From NCBI GenBank assembly GCA_900545865.1, contig URAN01000009.1, positions 1 through 64,000 on the forward strand: a stretch of DNA of 64,000 nt, written 5' to 3'. The notes beneath the pieces are model-generated. The model did no database searches, was not told where the DNA came from, and was given only the letters and a program-made list of their open reading frames with translations. Below, piece by piece: positions 26,390 to 33,214 of the stretch (the stretch's first letter is position 1; each line of letters starts with the position of its first letter). A program made the position numbers and the translations under genes. This DNA comes from an uncultured Eubacteriales bacterium (GTDB lineage: Bacteria; Bacillota; Clostridia; Monoglobales; Monoglobaceae).

Positions 26390-27030
26390 TACTCACTGTC
26401 CTCCGTATCGTCCTCATTTACAACGGTTTCGGTGTCCTCGTCCTCAAAATCGAAGTCGTCCAAATCGTCCGCCTGTTCAAGTTTCTTTTTCGGCAAGATT
26501 ACCTTGTAATAATAGCCGCCAATTCCGGCAGCCGCCGCAAGCGCAAGAATGATAAACAGGCCGGAATTGTTTTTCGGCCTGTTTTGCTCCGGCTGTTCGG
26601 TTTTTTCAGTCTTGCTGTCTGTGTTCTTTTTATCATTCTCTGTTGAATCCGTTTCAGCCGTGTTTTCCGTCTGCTCCGGCTTTGCGGTTGATGTCGGTTT
26701 CTTGTCCGACTTCTCTACAAGAGCCTCAAGGTCGCTTTCGTCAACTGTATTCAAAAAATACACATTTTCGCTTTGTGCGCCCTTGTCAATCACGAAGTAA
26801 AAAACATTCCCGTCCCATGCGGTTACGGTGATAAACTGCAAATTTTCATTGTCCGAAACATCATCTATAAGCTGTGCATTGCCTTTTGGCGTTAATGTTC
26901 GGTTGTCCTCAATGACGGTTTCGGTAGGTGTTTCTGCCGGAGCGTTGCTCTGTGCAAACGCCGTCATTCCCGATAAAGCGAAAACGGCGGTAAATACCGC
27001 CGCCGCAAATTTAATTCTGTTCATTTTCAT
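26389..27030 (-). CDS. DUF4366-type membrane protein
   Basis: A 213-residue protein with a signal peptide (F-A-A-A-V-F-T-A-V-F-A-L-S-G-M-T-A-F-A), an extracytoplasmic domain (F-I-T-V-T-A-W-D-G-N-V-F-Y), a long Thr/Glu/Lys-rich linker, a transmembrane helix near 160-180 and an acidic tail. This matches the DUF4366 family always found beside topB in CTn-like elements. It is probably part of the mating channel. A near-identical C-terminal copy survives at 59475-59973. Confidence 0.82.
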   Translation of the reverse strand: MKMNRIKFAAAVFTAVFALSGMTAFAQSNAPAETPTETVIEDNRTLTPKGNAQLIDDVSDNENLQFITVTAWDGNVFYFVIDKGAQSENVYFLNTVDESDLEALVEKSDKKPTSTAKPEQTENTAETDSTENDKKNTDSKTEKTEQPEQNRPKNNSGLFIILALAAAAGIGGYYYKVILPKKKLEQADDLDDFDFEDEDTETVVNEDDTEDSE

Positions 27031-27280
27031 TATCCGTGTCCTCCTTGTTCTCAAGCTCTGCCTTGTATTTTTCGGGCAGTTCAAACTCACCCGTTGCGTA
27101 GGCTTTGAGCAATGCCGTCAAGGTCTTGTTGTCGATATTGACCGTCTTAACCAGCTTGACAATCTGCAAGTTTTCAGCCTCGACGCGCTTTGTTTCAAGC
27201 TCTCTGATTTTCTTTTGCAGTTCTGCAATTTTCGATTTTGCCGCCGCAATGTCCTTATCAATTTTTGTTACTGTTGCCAT
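27011..27280 (-). CDS. DUF4315-like coiled-coil protein
   Basis: An 89-residue charged protein. M-A-T-V-T-K-I-D-K-D-I starts a coiled coil (K-I-A-E-L-Q-K-K-I-R-E-L-E-T-K-R), followed by L-V-K-T-V-N-I-D-N-K-T-L-T-A-L-L. This is the DUF4315 pattern seen between the NlpC/P60 and DUF4366 genes of CTns. ATG 27280 follows GGAGG. The last 20 nt overlap the DUF4366 gene. Confidence 0.78.
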   Translation of the reverse strand: MATVTKIDKDIAAAKSKIAELQKKIRELETKRVEAENLQIVKLVKTVNIDNKTLTALLKAYATGEFELPEKYKAELENKEDTDNENEQN

Positions 27281-27309
27281 TGTATAAAATACCTCCGTTA
27301 AATTTATTT

Positions 27310-29673
27310 TTAGTTTAGTCGCCCATAGGCGTAAAAGTGCTGCGTCCAATAATTTGAGTTGACGCTTGCATAAGAAATGGGGTTGCCGCAATGAATCATC
27401 ATACCGTTACCAACATAAATGCCGACGTGTGATACCGAGCAGCCGCTGTTATATGTCCCCGTGAAGAAAATAATATCGCCGGGCTTTGCGTCCGACGGTC
27501 TGACGGGAGTACACCGGTCGAAAATGCCCTGTGCCGTTGTCCTGCCGAGAGGATATACGCCGGAATTTTTGAATACCCAGCACACAAATCCCGAACAGTC
27601 AAACGAGGTCTGCGGACTGCTGCCGCCCCAAACATACGGATAGCCCAAATACTTCTCGGCTTCGGTTATCAGCTTTCGGAATGTTTCGTCCGTAAGAGCC
27701 TCGCCCGGAATTGTGTAATCGTTGTACGGGCTTTGCGTTATGTTTGAATAAATATCGTCCGCAAACAGATAATCACGGTTGCCCTTGCTGACAAGGTAAA
27801 TATCGTAAAGCTCTCTTTGGTCTGCCGTGAGCGTGGTTGTCATACCCTCGTTCACAAGCGTAACATTGAGAATTTTATAGGTGTATTCGTTTCCGTCCTC
27901 GTCTGTCTGTTGACGGCTTGTTTCGGTAATTTGTAGGTGATATTGTGCATTGAATAAATTGTCCAAATTGTTCCGTATATCTGCAAACTTAAAATCCTGA
28001 TATACCGCCGTAAGATATGAAATCAGCTCATACGGGTTATGACCGATACCCGCCAAGTTATAATTGTATTCATCATATCCCGAATACTCATTTTCGATAT
28101 TATCAATTTTGCTCTGCAAATTCTGCTCCAAACCGTTGTAGTAATTTTCAGCCGCATAAATATCCTCGTCCTCCGCAAAGTATGACGATACCATTATCGA
28201 ATTAAATCCCGTCGTACCGATAACGGAACAAGAGGAAAGAGCCGTAGCCAGCCAAGCAATCAAAAGCACGATTGCAAGAATGATACCGAACACAGCTTTA
28301 TGCCGCCATACAAACGCCGCAAGCCGTGACGCTGCTTTTTCTGCGTTCTGCGCCGCCTTTTTTGCCTGCTTTGCCGTCTGTTCGGCTCGCTTTGCCTTTT
28401 GGTATTTTTTCTTTATCTGCTGTTTTTGACGGAATTTCTTTAACGCTGATTTTTTCAGCGACGGATTTTCCGCAAGCGTTTTTTCATACGCCGCCTTAAT
28501 TTCCGCTTTTTCCGCCTTGACCTTTAAGCGTGCAGCTTTTTTGTACGGCACCGCTTTTCTTTGACCGTCAATATATTTTGCCGTTCTGACGCTGTATTGT
28601 GCAAGGCTTTCCGCCTTTTGTTCCGTTTGGTGTGCCGCTTCAACACCGCTGTTCTCATTTTCAACCTCCGCAACCTTTGTGTGCAGCTTGTTAAGCGCCG
28701 TATGCTGCAAGGCTTCACGGCTTGTCTTGACAGGGGATCGGTGGTACAAATCCGATTGAGGCTTGACCTCTTTTTCAAACTGCAAACGGTTTTTCGGTTT
28801 TTGCTTTTGCTCGTCATACAGCCGCTTGCGCTTGATTTTCCTTTTGTGCGGTAAATCTTGTTTAGCTTTTTCAGCTTTGGATTTTGCCTTTTCAGCCTTT
28901 TTCTCATACTTTTCAACACGCCTGTTTACTCTGTCAAAAGGAATGTCGCCGCTGTCGGATTTAGGTGTATCGGATTTTGTGTTATCGGCTGATGAAGCTG
29001 ATTCAGCATTTTCGGTTTTATCCGATTTATCAAAAGACAGCTTTTGCCGCTTTTTATGAGCAGATTTTTTATCCGTTTCGGTTTTTGTGTCCCTCACGCT
29101 GTCAAACGGAATATTACTGTCCCTTTCAGCTTTGCTTTCCGAAAAATCCATATCCGTATTTTTTGAACATTCCGTCTCGTTTTCCTGTGCCTTTTCGGAA
29201 ATATCGTAGTCGTCGGATTTTTGCGCTTGCTCTGCAAAATTGTAATCAACGCTTTTCGGCTGCTTCTGCATACGATACATTTTGCTGCGATATTTCTTTT
29301 TCTTTGCGGCAGAGGAATAGGAAGGCTCGGCTTTCGGAATATCCGGCTGAATGTCCTGCGGTATATTTTCCGCTTCGGTCGGCTCAGTATCCTTGTCGCT
29401 GAATTGTGCTGTGCTGTCTGCCGGAACGGGAGCATTATTATCTGCTGTTTTAGAAACGGAAATATCAATCTTTGCTTCAGCAGAAGTATTTTCGGAATTA
29501 GCAGCCGTGTTTTCAGTTTGCCTTGCCCGATACATACGGTTTTTCTTTGACGGTGTAATGGGCGGTTTTTGTTTTTCAATCTCTGTATGCCGTCCGAGCT
29601 GAATATCGGGGCGTTTATCCTTTACATAGCTTTCGTCACGGTTTTTCGCCTTAAATTCTTTATCGTTACGCAT
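27310..29673 (-). CDS. Transfer-associated NlpC/P60 endopeptidase (CD1108-like)
   Basis: A 787-residue protein. The first 440 residues are highly charged, repetitive and probably disordered, inside the cell. A transmembrane helix lies near 455-480 (F-G-I-I-L-A-I-V-L-L-I-A-W-L). An extracellular region follows, and the C-terminal NlpC/P60 domain has F-D-C-S-G-F-V (active Cys near 691), S-H-V-G-I-Y-V-G (His) and H-C-G-N. It should cut peptidoglycan locally so the mating channel can pass, like VirB1/CD1108-type proteins. Confidence 0.88.
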   Translation of the reverse strand: MRNDKEFKAKNRDESYVKDKRPDIQLGRHTEIEKQKPPITPSKKNRMYRARQTENTAANSENTSAEAKIDISVSKTADNNAPVPADSTAQFSDKDTEPTEAENIPQDIQPDIPKAEPSYSSAAKKKKYRSKMYRMQKQPKSVDYNFAEQAQKSDDYDISEKAQENETECSKNTDMDFSESKAERDSNIPFDSVRDTKTETDKKSAHKKRQKLSFDKSDKTENAESASSADNTKSDTPKSDSGDIPFDRVNRRVEKYEKKAEKAKSKAEKAKQDLPHKRKIKRKRLYDEQKQKPKNRLQFEKEVKPQSDLYHRSPVKTSREALQHTALNKLHTKVAEVENENSGVEAAHQTEQKAESLAQYSVRTAKYIDGQRKAVPYKKAARLKVKAEKAEIKAAYEKTLAENPSLKKSALKKFRQKQQIKKKYQKAKRAEQTAKQAKKAAQNAEKAASRLAAFVWRHKAVFGIILAIVLLIAWLATALSSCSVIGTTGFNSIMVSSYFAEDEDIYAAENYYNGLEQNLQSKIDNIENEYSGYDEYNYNLAGIGHNPYELISYLTAVYQDFKFADIRNNLDNLFNAQYHLQITETSRQQTDEDGNEYTYKILNVTLVNEGMTTTLTADQRELYDIYLVSKGNRDYLFADDIYSNITQSPYNDYTIPGEALTDETFRKLITEAEKYLGYPYVWGGSSPQTSFDCSGFVCWVFKNSGVYPLGRTTAQGIFDRCTPVRPSDAKPGDIIFFTGTYNSGCSVSHVGIYVGNGMMIHCGNPISYASVNSNYWTQHFYAYGRLN

Positions 29674-29685
29674 ATAGACACCGCC

Positions 29686-30450
29686 TTATCCGATTTCATT
29701 TTCGGGGCGTGTTTTCTGCGGCTCCTGCGGATTTTTCTTTTGGTCGGCTTTCAGCTCATTAAGCTGCTTTCGGATTGACGGCTTTTTTTCTGCCGGTTTT
29801 TCCGCCGCTGCTTTCTGCATTTCCTCCGTAACATAGCCCGGTAATAAATAACCGTGTACCATAAAGGATTTTTCCAAGTCTTTCGGTATAGGCGGTGATA
29901 TTTCCGTAAACAAGTGTGAATACGCCTTAATTCTGCCTTGTATGTATTTCTCGGCTTCCACGCGTGTAGCACACACCCGTTCCTGACCTGCAACCTTGTA
30001 TGAGTTTGTATAATCGGGTCTGTTTGTGTAAATATTCCACCTGACGTCATATTTTACGGTATCGTTCCGCCAGCTTGAACGCTCATATATATTGTAGGTC
30101 ATTTTATATACCTTGTTGCTTATGGTAAACCTGTCGGCACCGTCCTTTTCCCATTTGTTTGAGGTATGCGAAACCTCCGGCACATTTTTATAATCAAGCG
30201 CCTTTTCATATTTTCTCGTATTTGCCGCAAGCGCTTCCCAATCCTTTAAGGCGTCAATAGCTTTTTCGTATGCCGCCTGTTCCTGCGCGGTACTTTTTTC
30301 TTTCAATGCGGAAATATCGCCAACCGTTAATTTTAACAGGTCTGACAAATCGGACTCACTGCCGCTATACACGGTATGCTCGATTTTAGCCTTATAACCC
30401 GGTGTAAGCGTATCATTGTCATACACCGTATAATCGTTTCCTTTTCTCAT
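29686..30450 (-). CDS. Unknown ICE protein, paralogue 1, PSIRKQL tail
   Basis: A 254-residue protein of unknown function. It shares a body with its upstream neighbour: H-T-S-N-x-W, A-Y-x-x-L-F-T-E-I-S-P, and L-L-P-G-Y-x-T. The lysine-rich tail has K-K-P-S-I-R-K-Q-L-N-E-L-K-A-D. The two genes overlap by 4 nt and arose by tandem duplication. No catalytic motif is evident. Confidence 0.65.
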   Translation of the reverse strand: MRKGNDYTVYDNDTLTPGYKAKIEHTVYSGSESDLSDLLKLTVGDISALKEKSTAQEQAAYEKAIDALKDWEALAANTRKYEKALDYKNVPEVSHTSNKWEKDGADRFTISNKVYKMTYNIYERSSWRNDTVKYDVRWNIYTNRPDYTNSYKVAGQERVCATRVEAEKYIQGRIKAYSHLFTEISPPIPKDLEKSFMVHGYLLPGYVTEEMQKAAAEKPAEKKPSIRKQLNELKADQKKNPQEPQKTRPENEIG

Positions 30451-31208
30451 ATGCTGACCTCCTTTGTGCGAGTTTTTAACTGTTTCTGTTCCGTCGGTTT
30501 ATCGGCTTTCAGTTCGCTTAACTGTTTTCGGATTGACGCCTTTTTCTCTTTTTCTTTCTGCATAGAAACCGTTGTATATCCCGGCAGCAATACGCCGTTC
30601 ACACAAAAATGAGATTTATCAATGTCGGGAATAACGGGGGATATTTCCGTAAACAAGTAATCATAGGCTTTAATTTTGCCGTCGATATACTTCTGTGCTG
30701 ATTCCTCACTCGAAAAGGTTTTCTCTCGGCGTTCAAGTACAAAAGCGCTTTGCCATTGTACACTTTGAGTTTTAACACTTAATTCAACGTCCCATTTTAT
30801 TGTTCCGTTCCGGCTCTGCCGCTTATCAATTCTGTATTTCATAAGATAAACCATATTGCTGCGCACTTTGTAATCGTAATCATCGACTGTCCATTGATTG
30901 CTTGTATGTTCGACAGGCGGTGCGGTCAGATATTCAAGCGCCCGTTTATGTCGTTTGGTAGCAAGCGCCGACTTTTCCCATTCCGCAACTGCCTGTAACA
31001 CCTTTTCGTATGCCGCGTTTTCTTTACCGATACTTTCATCACGCAAATTCTCAACCTCTTTTACGGATTTTGTTATCAAATCCGAAATATCGCAATCACC
31101 TTTATAATAAACGCTGCGGTCGATTTTAAGACCGGCGCCGTGAAAGAGTTTATCGTCCGAATATCTTTCATATCCGCCGTAATCTGTTGTGCAATCGGTT
31201 GTTGTCAT
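30447..31208 (-). CDS. Unknown ICE protein, paralogue 2, ASIRKQL tail
   Basis: A 253-residue paralogue of the next gene. The conserved order is an N-terminal helical segment (E-N-A-A-Y-E-K-V-L-Q-A-V), H-T-S-N-Q-W, a basic beta-rich centre (M-K-Y-R-I-D-K-R, D-V-E-L-S-V-K), A-Y-D-Y-L-F-T-E-I-S-P, and the tail K-A-S-I-R-K-Q-L-S-E-L-K. The function is unknown. It overlaps the short gene upstream at ATGA. Confidence 0.65.
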   Translation of the reverse strand: MTTTDCTTDYGGYERYSDDKLFHGAGLKIDRSVYYKGDCDISDLITKSVKEVENLRDESIGKENAAYEKVLQAVAEWEKSALATKRHKRALEYLTAPPVEHTSNQWTVDDYDYKVRSNMVYLMKYRIDKRQSRNGTIKWDVELSVKTQSVQWQSAFVLERREKTFSSEESAQKYIDGKIKAYDYLFTEISPVIPDIDKSHFCVNGVLLPGYTTVSMQKEKEKKASIRKQLSELKADKPTEQKQLKTRTKEVSI

Positions 31209-31390
31209 ACCATATCCGCCTCCTTAATTTCTTTCAAATCTATACGGCAGTCAATTTCATAGCCGTACCTTGCGGCGAGCTCTTTTATTTCCGCAATCAG
31301 CTTTTTGCGTTCCTCACGCCGAACATTCTTTATCGCTTCAAATGCGGTTTTATCCAAGCAGCCGCTTGAATTTAATTTTTCATTATCCAT
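31205..31390 (-). CDS. Small helical ICE protein
   Basis: A 61-residue protein starting M-D-N-E-K-L-N at 31390 behind AGGAGG. It is mostly helical and charged (A-I-K-N-V-R-R-E-E-R-K-K-L-I-A-E-I-K-E-L). No family is recognised. It follows the toxin-antitoxin terminator and starts the next set of overlapping genes. Confidence 0.55.
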   Translation of the reverse strand: MDNEKLNSSGCLDKTAFEAIKNVRREERKKLIAEIKELAARYGYEIDCRIDLKEIKEADMV

Positions 31391-31412
31391 TATCCGCCTC
31401 CTAAAAAGAGCG

Positions 31413-31450
31413 CAAAAAAAGAACATTGAATTTTCGTCAATGTTCCTTTT
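31413..31450 (-). terminator. Terminator of the toxin-antitoxin operon
   Basis: gaacattga (31421-31429) pairs with tcaatgttc (31437-31445). On the minus strand it is followed by a run of seven T. Confidence 0.85.
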
Positions 31451-31466
31451 TCGGTGATTTAATTTT

Positions 31467-31727
31467 TTAATCTTCGTAATGACCTTTACAAGACGCAATA
31501 ATTATATTTCCGTCGGACAGCTTATATACAATTCTGTTTTCATCATCTATCCGTCTGCTCCACCAACCGCTTAAATTTAATTTGAGCGGTTCCGGCTTGC
31601 CAAGTCCGGAAAAAGTATCACGCTGAATATCTTTAATTAAAGCATTTATCTTTTTTAATGTCTTTTTATCTTGCGTCTGCCAATAACAGTAGTCCTCCCA
31701 CGCACTTTCGTCCCATAGTAACCTCAT
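31467..31727 (-). CDS. Txe/YoeB-family toxin
   Basis: An 86-residue RelE-fold mRNA interferase. The pattern W-E-D-Y-x-x-W-Q-T-Q-D-K-K-T-L-K-K-I-N-A-L-I-K-D-I, G-K-P-E-P-L-K, G-W-W-S-R-R-I and C-K-G-H-Y fits YoeB with the C-terminal His-Tyr. It should cleave mRNA at the ribosome when the antitoxin is lost. It lies 3 nt after the antitoxin stop and is embedded in the transfer operon, where it can stabilise the ICE. Confidence 0.9.
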   Translation of the reverse strand: MRLLWDESAWEDYCYWQTQDKKTLKKINALIKDIQRDTFSGLGKPEPLKLNLSGWWSRRIDDENRIVYKLSDGNIIIASCKGHYED

Positions 31728-31730
31728 AGC

Positions 31731-31994
31731 TTAATCCTCTTCGATAAGCTCGTGTTCCACCAGCTTCGCCTTTCCTGTTTCAATATCAGAAATAACCTTG
31801 CTCAAATGTTTCATATTGCTTTCGGAATAAAACGGATCGGCTGATATTTCAAAAGGTATGCGTTTTTCTCTGCTGACCTTTGTTGCAAAAATGGTAAATG
31901 CGGTAGTCATTGACATACCCATTTCCTGACAGGTCTGTTCCATTGATTTTTTCAAGTCAGCGTCCATACGAAAATTAACCATAGCCTGTGCCAT
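31731..31994 (-). CDS. RelB/DinJ-family antitoxin
   Basis: An 87-residue protein with a ribbon-helix-helix start (V-N-F-R-M-D-A-D-L-K-K-S-M-E-Q-T-C) and a C-terminal toxin-binding helix. ATG 31994 follows AAAGGAG; the longer GTG start at 32003 would overlap this site. It binds and inhibits the YoeB-like toxin and probably represses the promoter at 32024-32052. Confidence 0.88.
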   Translation of the reverse strand: MAQAMVNFRMDADLKKSMEQTCQEMGMSMTTAFTIFATKVSREKRIPFEISADPFYSESNMKHLSKVISDIETGKAKLVEHELIEED

Positions 31995-32023
31995 AAAATC
32001 CACTCCTTTCGCCTTGTGTATTT

Positions 32024-32070
32024 ATTATAGCATTTTGTAAAGCAAAAGTCAATACTTTGCTTTACAAAAT
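32024..32070 (-). promoter_or_regulatory. Toxin-antitoxin promoter with palindromic operator
   Basis: On the minus strand TTGACT (32052-32047), a 17-bp spacer and TATAAT (32029-32024) form a consensus promoter. A perfect 15-bp inverted repeat (32032-32046 and 32056-32070) has its arms on both sides of the -35 box. This is a classic site for antitoxin autoregulation. Confidence 0.85.
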
Positions 32071-32116
32071 ATATTATGCTGCAATAAATTTTTTTGATAC
32101 ATTTTATGAGTGAATT

Positions 32117-33214
32117 TTATTTTCCAAACACACAATTATTTATGCACGCTCCCGTTTCAATATCTGCAATACATTTGAGTATGGGGAAAACCTGCGGAGG
32201 GCAGACGGCATTTCCGAGCGTTTTTAATCTGTCGGCTCTGCCGGCTGTGTCCTCTGTTATACGGGGAATACCGTCAGGCTCCCGTTGCCACAGCCTGCGT
32301 CCGTCCAGCAGGCAGCGCCTGCACGCAATATTATCAAAGTTTTCCGTAAGCCACTTTTTAGAAGCGCAACGGTAAATATCGTCTACACCGCAGTCCAGCC
32401 AAGAGGAAAACCCATTAACCATTCCACCCAATCGGGATTGAGCGCTGCCGTTTCCGAGTGCGGATTTTCCAGCCGTATAATCTGTGCCGCCAAGTTTGCC
32501 TTGTCCTTGCTTTTGAGCATTACCTCCGGCTTGAAGGTTGACCTCATTCCGTCCGACGCTATCGGCGTTAAGTAAAACACCGCCGCCGACAGAGGAAGGC
32601 TCCATTTTGTGCCGTTCCTGTTCACCTTGCGGAATATCCCATTGTCCGAGAGGTACACGTTCATACTCATTGCTTCCTTTACAGTTCTGTCGTCGGAGGC
32701 AAGGGGTGTGGGAAACATCAGCGCCCACGATAAAAGTTCTTGTGCGCTCGTGCCACGCGCCGACGCCGCAAGCCGGATATACGAATGTTTGAACAGCGTA
32801 GCCCGCACGCTCCAAGTCAAATATCGTTTTGTCGAGCCCCATATTGATAAACCCGGCAACATTCTCCCCAAGCACCCAATGGGGCTTGATTTCGGAAATA
32901 ACTCTGACCATTTCAGGCCAGAGATACCGAGCGTCGGCAAATCCTTTTTGCCGTCCTGCCGATGAGAACGGCTGGCACGGGAAGCCGCCGGATATGAGGG
33001 TAACTGTTTTTCGTCCTGTTTTTTCAAAAAATCCCTCCTTTGTCAAAGTAGTAATATCACGAAAGCGAGGCACGGTCGGCCACCGCTTTTCAAGTACGCT
33101 TGTCGGATAGTCCGCCCATTCGCACTGGCACACCGTTTCAAAGCCTGCCGCTTCCGCCGCCAAATCAATTCCGCCTATGCCCGAAAACAGGCTTAAATGC
33201 GTTAAGTTATTCAC
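32117..33214 (-). CDS. DNA cytosine-5 methyltransferase
   Basis: A 365-residue protein. The S-adenosylmethionine motif is F-S-G-I-G-G-I-D-L-A-A-E. The catalytic motif G-F-P-C-Q-P-F-S has its Cys near residue 80, and E-N-V follows. The C-terminal motif is L-G-N-A-V-C-P-P-Q-V. The centre (about 170-290), where target recognition would lie, is Gly/Gln-rich and also open in another frame. No cognate endonuclease is adjacent, so it probably modifies ICE DNA to evade host restriction. Its start overlaps virB4 by 8 nt. Confidence 0.9.
   Translation of the reverse strand: MNNLTHLSLFSGIGGIDLAAEAAGFETVCQCEWADYPTSVLEKRWPTVPRFRDITTLTKEGFFEKTGRKTVTLISGGFPCQPFSSAGRQKGFADARYLWPEMVRVISEIKPHWVLGENVAGFINMGLDKTIFDLERAGYAVQTFVYPACGVGAWHERTRTFIVGADVSHTPCLRRQNCKGSNEYERVPLGQWDIPQGEQERHKMEPSSVGGGVLLNADSVGRNEVNLQAGGNAQKQGQGKLGGTDYTAGKSALGNGSAQSRLGGMVNGFSSWLDCGVDDIYRCASKKWLTENFDNIACRRCLLDGRRLWQREPDGIPRITEDTAGRADRLKTLGNAVCPPQVFPILKCIADIETGACINNCVFGK
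32383..33027 (-). other. Second open frame inside the methyltransferase gene
   Basis: A 214-codon frame overlaps the methyltransferase in another phase. It is not random: its end reads L-N-P-D-W-V-E-W-L-M-G-F-P-L-G-W-T, a phrase known from phage and ICE proteins annotated as methyltransferase pieces, and its middle contains M-F-P-T-P-L-A-S-D. In the main frame the same bases read S-R-L-G-G-M-V-N-G-F-S-S-W-L-D, also typical of such enzymes. Whether this frame is translated is unknown. Confidence 0.4.
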
